From: Candidatus Thorarchaeota archaeon
GTDB taxonomy: Archaea; Asgardarchaeota; Thorarchaeia; Thorarchaeales; Thorarchaeaceae
Length of the DNA stretch: 36,339 nucleotides
Direction: 5' to 3'
Assembly: GCA_029858305.1 (NCBI GenBank)
Contig: JAOUFI010000018.1
Coordinates: forward strand, 1 to 36,339
Shown here in pieces: positions 1 to 7,101 of this stretch. The translations under genes were made by a program, and so were the position numbers. Below the pieces are notes generated by a model, which was not told the DNA's origin, made no database searches, and saw nothing but the letters and a program-made list of their open reading frames with translations. Within the stretch, counting starts at the first letter, position 1. Each line of letters begins with the position of its first letter.

Positions 1-119
1 GAAAACAATAACTTCAGTAATCGAATTTCTACTCCGGAATCAGTTGCAGGAAATCGCAAAGGAAATCCATCAAAGTGCTCTTGCAATCGTCGATATACGT
101 CAGAGCCCGCTTCTACCAT
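1..119 (-). CDS. Probable 4Fe-4S ferredoxin-type protein, N-terminus only (gene runs off the left edge)
   Basis: On the minus strand an ATG at 119 opens a frame that stays open to the window edge, giving 39 residues. The stretch FPATDSGVEIRLLKLLF, preceded by DVYRRLQEH, looks like the N-terminal helical segment that precedes the cysteine clusters in a family of archaeal and bacterial 4Fe-4S proteins (usually D-Y-x-x-L-x-x-H-L-D, then PAT/KTxSGVEIRxLKxLF). The cysteines themselves would lie outside the window, so the iron-sulfur assignment rests on recalled family resemblance. The in-frame TTG two codons upstream is an alternative start. The gene is divergent from the geranylgeranyl reductase at 571. 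A ferredoxin next to that enzyme would make sense as its electron donor, but this is inference. Confidence 0.55.
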   Translation of the reverse strand, partial: MVEAGSDVYRRLQEHFDGFPLRFPATDSGVEIRLLKLLF

Positions 120-570
120 TTTCAAACCACGCTGTCGAATGTATGTATCTAGAACATTTCAATCTATTCTTGAACATTCGAATCGGGATATTACAAGGTC
201 CAATATACTAAGGTGTACACAGATAGTATGACGTAAACGCTAGAAGAAATAGTTGATTTCTGGATTCTGAACTAAGTGGCCAGTCTTAGGATGGAACTCA
301 AAAATCAAAATCAGAATATTCCTCCTCCTCTAGCTTCCTCCTTCCGTAACGTGTACTCCACGAGGCCAACGTGTACTCTTCAGGAAAACACGAACAAGCG
401 TGTACCAACAAGAAAATGTACACATAGAGAGCGAAGAGTACCCTACATAGAAACGTTGGTACACGCTGCTCATTCTTGATTTGCTGCTAATTGAAACAAA
501 ATCATCGTGCTATCAGAATTCTGGCTAAGATTAATAGGCAAGATGTAAGCGGTAGGAAGCTTGAAGATAG
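120..570. promoter_or_regulatory. Divergent intergenic region with six GTGTAC-type sites
   Basis: No credible gene lies here. The stretch separates the iron-sulfur protein gene (minus) from the geranylgeranyl reductase (plus). It contains GTGTAC or its complement at 213-218 (within the palindrome GTGTACAC), 351-356, 371-376, 400-405, 418-423 and 459-464. The two copies at 348-358 and 368-378 are an identical 11-mer, AACGTGTACTC, 20 bp apart. About 0.1 hits to a 6-mer on either strand would be expected by chance in a stretch this size. It could be an operator array for the divergent promoters or another protein-binding array. No convincing TATA box could be picked out. Confidence 0.5.
397..467. 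repeat. Perfect 13-bp inverted repeat around GTGTAC sites
   Basis: The arm AGCGTGTACCAAC (397-409) is the exact reverse complement of GTTGGTACACGCT (455-467), separated by 45 bp. Each arm contains one GTGTAC core and a third core (418-423) lies between them. In RNA it could form a long-loop hairpin. As DNA it reads as two oppositely oriented binding sites. Confidence 0.6.
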
Positions 571-1776
571 ATGACGGTCAATACTGATGTAGTGATCATT
601 GGGGCTGGTCCTGCAGGACTTACTGCCGCAAGGAATTTAGCTAAGTCAGATATTGAGTATATGCTTATTGACCGTTCTGAGAACCCGGGGGAGAGAAAGC
701 CTTGCGGAGGATTCATCCCATCATCGACAATTAAACGATTTTCAGTTCCACGGATTGAGGGACAACATCAGATCAATACAGCAAGAATCAAGTTTCCAGG
801 AAAGGAGCTCATCAGCATTCATTTTGACGAGTCACTTGGAATGAATGTTGGTAGGGGGGCATTAGGCAAAGCTCTCTACAATGAAATACCTGATATCGAA
901 ACCCATTCTTTGCTGGGAGCTAGTGTAGAAAGAATCGAGACTGATGCGGAGTCATGCAGAGTCATAGCTATGAAAGATGGTAATGAAACCATCCTGGAAT
1001 CAAAACTAATTATTGATTCAAGTGGAGCCAATCCTGTTAGTCAACGGTTCATCCCACTCAGAGAAAGAATATCCAATAGCCAAATGGGATATGGTCTTCA
1101 GTATCACATTAAAGTTAATAGAAACTTAGACAGCTCCAACACATTTCTTTATGGCAATCAATTCTCACCAAGAGGCTATTGCTGGATTTTTCCCAGGGGC
1201 AACATAGCTGTTGTGGGTACCGGAGGGCTTGTGAAGAATGTGAGAGATAATGAGCGTCGAACCCACGAGTATCTAGATACTCTTCTGAATGAAGTTGAGC
1301 CATTCAAAAGTGAGCTGGCTGGAGGCGCAATTATCAAGAAAGATTCAGCACTCATGCCACTCTGTGGTGTGATGCGTCCATCCTTTGGTAAGAGAATCCT
1401 TCTTGCAGGTGACGCTGCAGGTCATTGCTCACCTATAAGTGGAGAAGGAATTCACTATTCGATGGTAGGAGGACAATGTGCGGCGATGACTGCTAGAGAC
1501 TGCATTAAGAGAGCCAGTTTCTCGGATAATGTACTTTCAAACTATGAGAAAAAATGGATCAAAGAGATGGGTTCTGACCTCAAGTGGGGTCTCTGGCTTC
1601 AAAAGAAGCTCATGCGGCCGGGGAGTGGAAAGACATCTGGATGGAGTAGCTCCGGATTTATTGACTCAGAGAAGTCGCAAAAGATCATAGCTGAGATGCT
1701 AATGGGGCAGCGATCTGTGAGGAGTGCAATACTGGCAGTCGCACCGGGATATCTCAAAGCCAAGTTTGCCAGATGA
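571..1776 (+). CDS. Geranylgeranyl reductase family FAD-dependent oxidoreductase
   Basis: This 401-residue protein probably reduces double bonds of the isoprenoid chains of archaeal membrane lipids or their precursors, using FAD. The N-terminus carries the dinucleotide-binding motif GAGPAG (residues 11-16). KPCGGFIP at 43-50 holds the Cys-Gly-Gly seen near the active site of this family. The second FAD motif, LLAGDAAGHCSPISGEGI, has the phosphate-contacting Asp at 281 and GEG at 291-293. Length is normal for the family. Residues PRGYCWIFP near 200 match the family's sheet around the substrate cavity. Members also include reductases acting on quinone or other prenyl chains, so substrate is open. 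The upstream neighbour on the opposite strand may be its ferredoxin partner. A convergent HEAT-like gene lies downstream. Confidence 0.85.
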   Translation: MTVNTDVVIIGAGPAGLTAARNLAKSDIEYMLIDRSENPGERKPCGGFIPSSTIKRFSVPRIEGQHQINTARIKFPGKELISIHFDESLGMNVGRGALGKALYNEIPDIETHSLLGASVERIETDAESCRVIAMKDGNETILESKLIIDSSGANPVSQRFIPLRERISNSQMGYGLQYHIKVNRNLDSSNTFLYGNQFSPRGYCWIFPRGNIAVVGTGGLVKNVRDNERRTHEYLDTLLNEVEPFKSELAGGAIIKKDSALMPLCGVMRPSFGKRILLAGDAAGHCSPISGEGIHYSMVGGQCAAMTARDCIKRASFSDNVLSNYEKKWIKEMGSDLKWGLWLQKKLMRPGSGKTSGWSSSGFIDSEKSQKIIAEMLMGQRSVRSAILAVAPGYLKAKFAR

Positions 1777-1858
1777 TGATTATGAGAATAAGTAAGTGAA
1801 ATAACTTAGAAATCTACTCCGAGCTCATCAAGTAGTTGGATGGATTCAGACGGTTAAT

Positions 1859-1874
1859 AGAAATCTAGATTTCT
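1859..1874. repeat. 16-bp perfect palindrome AGAAATCTAGATTTCT
   Basis: The palindrome lies in the 237-bp gap between two convergent genes, and half of it (AGAAATCTA) is repeated directly at 1808-1816. A run of eight T at 2004-2011 lies further downstream on the plus strand. It may mark a transcript end or a protein site. One palindrome of this length is not surprising by chance in a window this size. Confidence 0.3.
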
Positions 1875-2013
1875 TACTGAGATGTTGTAGGGAATGATAT
1901 GAAAGACTCCATCGCTATACCCGAACAGGTTATCACTTATGGAATTCGCTCTACGAACAAGTGATGAAGGAACTGGCAATTCGGACCATTTCGTCATCAT
2001 TATATTTTTTTTC

Positions 2014-3366
2014 TCAAGTCCAGATTTCATCCGGCCATCTTGAGTTGAGCTCTTCCTCGGCTAATGCTACTATCTCTGGTGAATCATCATCCAGAGCCTT
2101 GCGAATCACTGATGCTGCACTATCGCGTTCCAGTAGTTTCGACGACTTGATGACCGCTTTTTTTATGCTAATCTGAGGTTTTGCCAGAAGTCTTGTGAGA
2201 ATATCTACCGCATTCTCGCTATCCTGGGTAACTAGAGCTAATAGTGTGTCCTCAATCATTGCTACTGGCATATCCTTTGCGATTAGTGTGTTCAATATCT
2301 GGTTAATCTTTGATATGTCGGAAATTGATGTCTTTGCAGCGGAAGCAGGGATTTTGTGACTTACGCTGGACCATTTACTGTGAGAGGTAAGCGTGGATAG
2401 AGCACGAGCCGCGATATTACGAGTCGATGTGTCTTCAGCACTTAACAGACCGGAAAGATACTCTAGGACATCGGAACCACCCAAATCACCCAGACCTTTC
2501 ACAGCTCTGAGGTGCATCTCGTGCGAACTATCTGAAGCCACTGCCATTAAGATGTCATTACATAACTGTGTCTTTGCATTCAGAATCGTATCCAAGGATG
2601 CAGCTTGTTTCCGAAAACTCTCAAGGAATATCTCCGACCTTGCAGCATATACTCTATACAGAGTCTTTAGTTCTTTCGACTCCTCAGGAGAGGTCTCGAT
2701 GAGCCTTACCTTGCAGATGACATCCTCCCAGTCTTCAGGTTCAATCCCTACAAGCATCTTGGACACATCTAGTCCAGCAGATGAAAGGCTTTTTTCAATC
2801 ATTGAAAATGACTTCTCGCTAAATACCGAATCAAAGACCTTGTCATTCATAGTTGCTGTGATAATCTGATGGCCATAGTATGTTCGCAATAAATGTGCAA
2901 TACAATATAGAGGAACAGGGCCTCGTCTATAATATATCACACAATTCTCAAGTTCACTCGCCCTATGAGACAGAATGTCGGGCAACAAGACTGCATATTG
3001 ACCTCTACTAATGGTCTCAACAGATGCATAGAATTGGTCAAAACGCGGGTCCTGAGTGTCTAGAAGATTTCTCGTAAAGTCAATCATAAAGATCTGAGGA
3101 TCAGTATCCAATCCTTTACTCAAAAGCCGAAGCATGTCAAGAGAGGATATCTGCACGGCAAAATAGACATCCCACATCCCCAGAAAGTATGTGATATGGT
3201 CTCTCAACTCAAGGGTATGATATGAGAGTGAATTGTACTCCTTCTCGAGTAGCTCAGTCACGTCAGCAATCCTGTCAGCCTTTCGAATATGTTCAATCAA
3301 ATGGCTGCTTGCTGGGAAATTGCGTTCCGTGATTGCTTTCTGGAGTTCAAGAGCTAGGTCTGTCAC
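2014..3366 (-). CDS. HEAT-repeat-like protein of unknown function
   Basis: A 450-residue, cytoplasmic-looking, helix-rich protein with no signal peptide or membrane segment. The C-terminal half shows HEAT-like helical pairs: MHLRAVKGLGDLGG, TRNIAARALSTLTS, and near the end IKKAVIKSSKLLE and DDDSPEIVALAEEELNSRW, the last typical of a closing HEAT repeat. The N-terminal 250 residues have no recognised domain. HEAT proteins usually act as scaffolds for protein-protein contacts, so no enzymatic role is proposed. The start is GTG at 3366, since there is no ATG nearby in frame. The next gene on the same strand starts upstream at 3748, leaving a 115-bp gap with no obvious terminator. The protein is of the same general class as the HEAT protein at 10609 but not evidently its paralogue. 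Confidence 0.7.
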   Translation of the reverse strand: MTDLALELQKAITERNFPASSHLIEHIRKADRIADVTELLEKEYNSLSYHTLELRDHITYFLGMWDVYFAVQISSLDMLRLLSKGLDTDPQIFMIDFTRNLLDTQDPRFDQFYASVETISRGQYAVLLPDILSHRASELENCVIYYRRGPVPLYCIAHLLRTYYGHQIITATMNDKVFDSVFSEKSFSMIEKSLSSAGLDVSKMLVGIEPEDWEDVICKVRLIETSPEESKELKTLYRVYAARSEIFLESFRKQAASLDTILNAKTQLCNDILMAVASDSSHEMHLRAVKGLGDLGGSDVLEYLSGLLSAEDTSTRNIAARALSTLTSHSKWSSVSHKIPASAAKTSISDISKINQILNTLIAKDMPVAMIEDTLLALVTQDSENAVDILTRLLAKPQISIKKAVIKSSKLLERDSAASVIRKALDDDSPEIVALAEEELNSRWPDEIWT

Positions 3367-3481
3367 GCTGCTTCAGAATGATTCAGAATGAGTTGTATTT
3401 CAACATACCTAAGCGAGGAGAAAGGTAGGCGGATTTTCTTAAAACCCGCCATACCGTGTGATAGAGAAAAGAGAGGTGAGC

Positions 3482-3748
3482 TTATGATCCCGTTCCGCGC
3501 ATTCGGTGGACGATAAAACACTTCTCGCGATAGGCTTGGTCATCAAGATTATTGATGAAATTCTCTAGTTTTTTGACCTTGGTGAACTCCTCTTCAATAC
3601 CAAGATCACGAACTTGAACCAAAGCTTTCTTCTCGCAAATTCGTACATATATTCCGCCCAGGCCAACGCCATGTTTCATGTACACGGGCTCTTCCTGGTT
3701 CTTAACTCGATAGAAACCCTGTCTTCTGAGCATTCTACTGAACATCAT
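3482..3748 (-). CDS. Small conserved-looking protein of unknown function
   Basis: An 88-residue basic protein beginning MMFSRMLRRQGFYRV. It has a glycine-rich centre (HGVGLGGIYVRI), a strand-like stretch KKALVQVRDLG and a helix rich in Lys/Asn. The pattern suggests a small alpha/beta fold. No family was recognised. Two ATGs (3748 and 3745) follow a TTG; a GGAGG lies about 12 bases ahead of the first ATG, which is chosen. The codon pattern and lack of low complexity favour a real gene, though the evidence is modest. A GTACAC hexamer at 3680-3685 falls inside the frame and is probably coincidental. Confidence 0.55.
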   Translation of the reverse strand: MMFSRMLRRQGFYRVKNQEEPVYMKHGVGLGGIYVRICEKKALVQVRDLGIEEEFTKVKKLENFINNLDDQAYREKCFIVHRMRGTGS

Positions 3749-3751
3749 CAA

Positions 3752-4341
3752 AGTGTCTTTTCCTCCCGGCGGTCAGACAAGAAAAAAGTACACGTATCCT
3801 CAATATAAAGGTATACGGTTCTTACTGGTAAACGCATCTATTTCGCGCCTCACATTTGTGTATGTTGGAGTATGTTAACCGTACAAATGACTAAATTCTT
3901 GATTAGAAAGCATACAAATGAACTAATATTTCATTTTAATGGAACAATTGAGCTTGATATGCTCTAATAAGCTTCCATTAGCTTCCAAATGGCGCGAAAC
4001 GTCTCAACGTGTACATTTAAAGAAAATCAGCATTGTTGTACAAAATAGATGCGTTTACTAAGACATGTATTAAGCATGTACTGTGAGTTTTCTCTTGAGA
4101 TACGGACGAAACGAGACGAACAGACAAAATAATAGTTGTTCAGCTTCCAAAGGAAATTGAGGTGATTTAGCTTCTCTTGCTCGATTGCAGAGGTGTCCTA
4201 GAGTACACGTTGAAGCAAGAAGTCGTTTCTGAAACTCTCTATAGTAGAAAAACAAAAGCATAGTTCTTCATTGGATTTCTCTAGTGCAAAATACACTCAA
4301 AGTATAACTTTAAAATGGGCACGAGCTGCTCAGGAGAGTGA
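3752..4341. other. Long non-coding region with nested inverted repeats and GTGTAC motifs
   Basis: This 590-bp AT-rich stretch holds no convincing gene; one 63-codon frame on the minus strand looks random. It contains the inverted repeat described at 3828-4058, direct repeats of TACAAATGA (3882-3890 and 3913-3921), AGCTTCC copies around 3970-3986 and 4142, and GTGTAC-type sites at 3788-3793, 4009-4014 and 4203-4208. The last is in GAGTACACGTTG, the reverse complement of CAACGTGTACTC found near 370. Near the right end TTTAAAA at 4309-4315 may be the TATA box for the EMC3-like gene. Possible roles are an operator cluster, a replication-related site, a structured RNA or a degenerate small mobile element. 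None can be chosen from sequence alone. No SRP RNA or RNase P RNA core motif was seen. Confidence 0.5.
3828..4058. repeat. Compound inverted repeat (16-bp outer, 9-bp inner arms)
   Basis: GTAAACGCATCTATTT (3828-3843) is the perfect reverse complement of AAATAGATGCGTTTAC (4043-4058). Overlapping the left arm, TTTCGCGCC (3841-3849) pairs perfectly with GGCGCGAAA (3991-3999). The left arms are contiguous while the right arms are separated by a 43-bp insertion that carries TCAACGTGTACA (4004-4015). Inside, CATTTGT (3853-3859) pairs with ACAAATG at 3883-3889 or 3914-3920. By equal-base expectation a perfect 16-bp repeat with arms this close should occur about 0.002 times in the window. Confidence 0.6.
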
Positions 4342-4899
4342 GTGAGTAATAAGATGGACCCTTGGAGCGATTTCATACAAGCCATTGCAAGCCTGTTTCA
4401 ACCAATGGCAACTCCGCCCTGGTCAGGAATTCTTATTGTCCTAGTCAATATAGGCCTGGCACTGATATCGATCTGGGCAACAAACAAGTTCACTGATGTG
4501 GAAAAGATGAAACAGGACATGGCGGAGGTCAAGGCATGGCAGGATAAGATGAAAGCTGCTCGAAAGAGTATGGACCCTGTAGCGCTCCAAGAAGTGATTA
4601 ATGATCAAGGAAGGATTATGCGCCTCAATAGCTCGATGATGGGCGCACGAATGAAGCCAATGTGTTACTTCTATATTCCATTCATTCTCGTCTTTACTAT
4701 CTTAGGAGCTATTTTCCAAGGCGGAATTGTTGCAGTTTTACCGTTCAATATCGACAAAGCATTGCCATTCCTCACAGGAATGTTGGGAGCCCCGACTAGT
4801 GCAGGATTTGGTCTCAGCTTCTATGGATTTTATCTACTAGTAGGATTTGGACTTGGCAATCTGATTCGGAAACCCTTCGGCCAATCGATGACGACTTAG
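4342..4899 (+). CDS. EMC3/TMCO1-type DUF106 membrane protein (archaeal Oxa1/YidC superfamily insertase)
   Basis: This 185-residue membrane protein has the layout of archaeal DUF106 proteins, relatives of EMC3, TMCO1/GET1 and Oxa1/YidC, which help insert membrane proteins. Membrane segments lie at about residues 29-46, 108-136 and 155-176. Between the first two is a charged cytosolic coiled coil with the family pattern DVEKMKQDMAEVKAWQDKMK, followed by a Met-rich stretch (MMGARMKPM). The start used is GTG at 4342, preceded by GGAGAG at 4333-4338. An ATG four codons later is possible. In many archaea this gene sits near secY and adenylate kinase, but here it stands alone after a long non-coding region. 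A TTTAAAA at 4309-4315 is a plausible TATA box giving a very short leader. Confidence 0.85.
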   Translation: MSNKMDPWSDFIQAIASLFQPMATPPWSGILIVLVNIGLALISIWATNKFTDVEKMKQDMAEVKAWQDKMKAARKSMDPVALQEVINDQGRIMRLNSSMMGARMKPMCYFYIPFILVFTILGAIFQGGIVAVLPFNIDKALPFLTGMLGAPTSAGFGLSFYGFYLLVGFGLGNLIRKPFGQSMTT

Positions 4900-5157
4900 A
4901 AGCCGCTAGTTGTGTTATGCGCGACGCATAGGCATAGTTACGTAGTGCTTACGTTGTACAGTCACCTTTTATTCAAAGATGACGAACTATTAATTAGCTT
5001 CCCCACGGGAGCTTTGTCGATTACTCGGCAGAGGAACGAGAAAGGGTGCAATGCCCGCAATCTACGCATCATCCCTAGTGGTCTTTCACTTTGCATCCTT
5101 TCTCAAATTTCATTCTCTTCAGGAACTGTTTTATTTGATAAATCATTCGTGGGAAGC

Positions 5158-6351
5158 ATGACTTCAGACCCTTCAATTGTGTACTTTGGTTCTGTCCAGC
5201 ACGGAAATAGAGCTAAATTTGCTTCATTTGCTGCAAAAGTCGATGAAGTAGTAAAAAGACTTGATCTATCAACACTTGAAAAGAAGGACAAGGTTGCGAT
5301 CAAGATGCATCTTGGATTTCAAGATGGATATCAGACCATACCTGTATTCTTTGTGCGCAGAATTGTAGAAGCAGTGAAGAAGACAGGCGCATATCCATTC
5401 GTGACCGATAATCCAACTTCCGTTTACAATGCTGTGAACAGAGGATATACACAGGAAACGTGCGGTTGTCCAATCATACCTTTTGCAGGCGTGAAGGACA
5501 AATATGTCTATGAATCAAATGTAGACTTTCATGGGCTTAAATCCCTCGATATGAGTGGAGTTCTTCACGATGCAGATGCGCTTATCGATCTCTCTCATGT
5601 GAAGGGGCATAACACATCCGGATTTGGGGGTGCAATAAAGAACATTGCATTGGGTGGCTTCTCTGGTCCTTCAAGATGGAACAAAATCCATGGTATAGAG
5701 GGGTCAATTCCTTATTGGGACGCGAAGAAATGTACTCCTGAGCATGCAAAGAAGCTTGTAAAGGCATGCAAAGATGGGTATATCTCGTATAATGAAGAGA
5801 AGCATGAACTCACTGTATCCTTCGGTATGTGTCATCAGTGCCTAGACTGTATTGAGCTAGACAAAGATGTGGAATGTCTAACCCTTAGACCTGAAAACTA
5901 TGCTCTCTTTCAAGAACTGATGGCGATTGGATCAAATAACATACTCAAGACATTCGATGAGACCAAGAGATTCTTCATTAATTTCGCTATAGCGATAACA
6001 CCCTATTGCGATTGTTGGGGAATTGGAATGCCAAATATCGTCAATGATATTGGTGTGCTGGGTAGTAGAGATATCGTTGCAGTGGAAACAGCAACATTAG
6101 ACCTGATTGCAAAAGAAGGACTCATAGAGAAAATGGTCCCAGCCTACTTTAGACTTCATAATGATCCAGGACTGCATCCATTTCAACGACTCCATGGTCC
6201 AATGAAATCTCCATACATAGTACTTCAACATGCAGAAAAGCTTGGAATGGGATCACAGAAATACAAACTTGTTGAACTACTCTCTCCTGAGAAGACAATG
6301 AAGATGAAACCTCCAAAAGGAGTTAGTGAATCGGAACCTTCATTCTTCTAG
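5158..6351 (+). CDS. DUF362 family iron-sulfur protein
   Basis: The conserved part starts at ATG 5158 (397 residues), preceded by GGGAAG. The open frame extends 82 codons further upstream, but that extension is unlike a protein and is excluded. The body matches DUF362: KVAIKMHLGF near the N-terminus, PFVTDNPT, LIDLSHVKGHNTSGFGGAIKNIALGG in the centre, and MPNIVNDIGVLGSRDIVAVE near the C-terminus. Cysteines C225-x2-C228-x2-C231 and C284-x-C286 probably hold an iron-sulfur cluster. Some DUF362 members carry a separate two-cluster ferredoxin domain, which is absent here. The biochemical function of most of the family is unknown. It follows EMC3/DUF106 with a gap of about 260 bp that contains a small hairpin (4916-4930), so it is likely its own transcription unit. 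Confidence 0.8.
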   Translation: MTSDPSIVYFGSVQHGNRAKFASFAAKVDEVVKRLDLSTLEKKDKVAIKMHLGFQDGYQTIPVFFVRRIVEAVKKTGAYPFVTDNPTSVYNAVNRGYTQETCGCPIIPFAGVKDKYVYESNVDFHGLKSLDMSGVLHDADALIDLSHVKGHNTSGFGGAIKNIALGGFSGPSRWNKIHGIEGSIPYWDAKKCTPEHAKKLVKACKDGYISYNEEKHELTVSFGMCHQCLDCIELDKDVECLTLRPENYALFQELMAIGSNNILKTFDETKRFFINFAIAITPYCDCWGIGMPNIVNDIGVLGSRDIVAVETATLDLIAKEGLIEKMVPAYFRLHNDPGLHPFQRLHGPMKSPYIVLQHAEKLGMGSQKYKLVELLSPEKTMKMKPPKGVSESEPSFF

Positions 6352-6401
6352 TAGAGAGAGTCGTAGCGCTGCTAAAAAGTGAGCATGAGACGAATAGTTA
6401 A

Positions 6402-6464
6402 TAACATTACTCGACCGAAGAGCTTTCGTGGATAACGCTCTAATGATGCGATAGGGTAATGTTA
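6402..6464 (+). promoter_or_regulatory. Possible structured leader upstream of the coiled-coil gene
   Basis: TAACATTAC (6402-6410) pairs perfectly with GTAATGTTA (6456-6464). Inside, AGAGC (6419-6423) pairs with GCTCT (6437-6441). The result is a nested two-stem structure ending 26 bp before the TTG start of the next gene. It could be a regulatory RNA leader, or a protein site in the promoter. It is too short and unbranched to match a known riboswitch that I recognise. Confidence 0.3.
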
Positions 6465-6490
6465 AGGATTTGAATGTGAGAGTTTGACTG

Positions 6491-6997
6491 TTGGAGAATG
6501 AGTCGACACCCGAAGAAAGATTGAGGAAATACAAAGAGAATCTTGCCAAGATGGCTCTCTCAGAGGGAAAGACACTCAAACTCTCAAATCCTATAAAACC
6601 ACGAGATACTGCAGTTAAGCCTAAGGCGCGTGATGCCACTCCTTCACCTGCTGCAACACATTCAAAGGAAAATATTCGCCCACCTCAATTGCTCATCAGT
6701 CCTAGTAAAAGAGAGCTTAGAGAATCAATAGTTTCATCACGAAAGAAGACAGGCGAAAAATTTCGCACTCCACTTGAAGACAAAGCTGGAAAGAATCGTA
6801 TCATGATGAAGGCGCGTTTGAAGGCTATCGACGGTTCACTTCATGAGATCAAGAACAGGAGATCTATGCTCGAACTCCAATTCAAGAAAAAAATTGTATC
6901 TAAAGTGGAATATGACAAGAGAATGAAGCTACTTGTGGATGAGGGACAACTTCTCCTTAGAGAGAAGGCTGCGATAGATAGAGCTCTTGCGGCATAG
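6491..6997 (+). CDS. Coiled-coil protein of unknown function
   Basis: A 168-residue hydrophilic protein. The first 90 residues are charged and probably disordered (proline- and lysine-rich, KPRDTAVKPKARDATPSPAA). The last 65 residues form a helical hairpin or coiled coil: KARLKAIDGSLHEIKNRR, then LELQFKKKIVSKVEYDKRMK, then LLLREKAAIDRAL. The K-x-x-x-E-Y-D-K-R pattern resembles short oligomerisation helices of the SHOCT type but is not a firm match. The frame is open only from TTG at 6491, as an in-frame stop sits two codons upstream. The first ATG (6551) would remove 20 residues of the helical N-terminus, so TTG is preferred. No membrane segment and no catalytic motif are visible. Confidence 0.65.
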   Translation: MENESTPEERLRKYKENLAKMALSEGKTLKLSNPIKPRDTAVKPKARDATPSPAATHSKENIRPPQLLISPSKRELRESIVSSRKKTGEKFRTPLEDKAGKNRIMMKARLKAIDGSLHEIKNRRSMLELQFKKKIVSKVEYDKRMKLLVDEGQLLLREKAAIDRALAA

Positions 6998-7056
6998 TTG
7001 TAATATAACAATTGTCCAAAGTGGATGGTCATACATTGGATAGTTTTCTTTGAAGA

Positions 7057-7066
7057 TTTATATTAA
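7057..7066 (+). promoter_or_regulatory. TATA-like box for the surface protein gene
   Basis: TTTATATTAA lies about 40 bp before the ATG at 7102. With the usual archaeal spacing of about 25 bp from TATA to transcription start, this would give a leader of roughly 15 bases that includes the GGAG ribosome site at 7089-7092. Confidence 0.45.
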
Positions 7067-7101
7067 AAGACACGTTTTTGTTTGAAAAGGAGTGAGAATT
7101 G

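Noticed and set aside
276..479. 67-codon frame on plus in the divergent region
   Set aside because: Composition is random and it runs through the GTGTAC repeat cluster; no family resemblance, no ribosome site.
4070..4261. 63-codon frame on minus in the non-coding region
   Set aside because: Cys- and Leu-rich random-looking sequence, overlaps the repeat arms, no ribosome site.
3752..4341. SRP RNA, RNase P RNA or CRISPR array in the long non-coding region
   Set aside because: No conserved core of either RNA was seen and the repeats are inverted and irregular, not regularly spaced direct repeats.
4916..4930. Hairpin TATGCG-CGA-CGCATA after the EMC3-like gene
   Set aside because: Only six pairs and no T-run follows, so it was not called a terminator.
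4912..5157. 82-residue N-terminal extension of the DUF362 gene
   Set aside because: Sequence is unlike any DUF362 N-terminus; a ribosome site and ATG are present at 5158.
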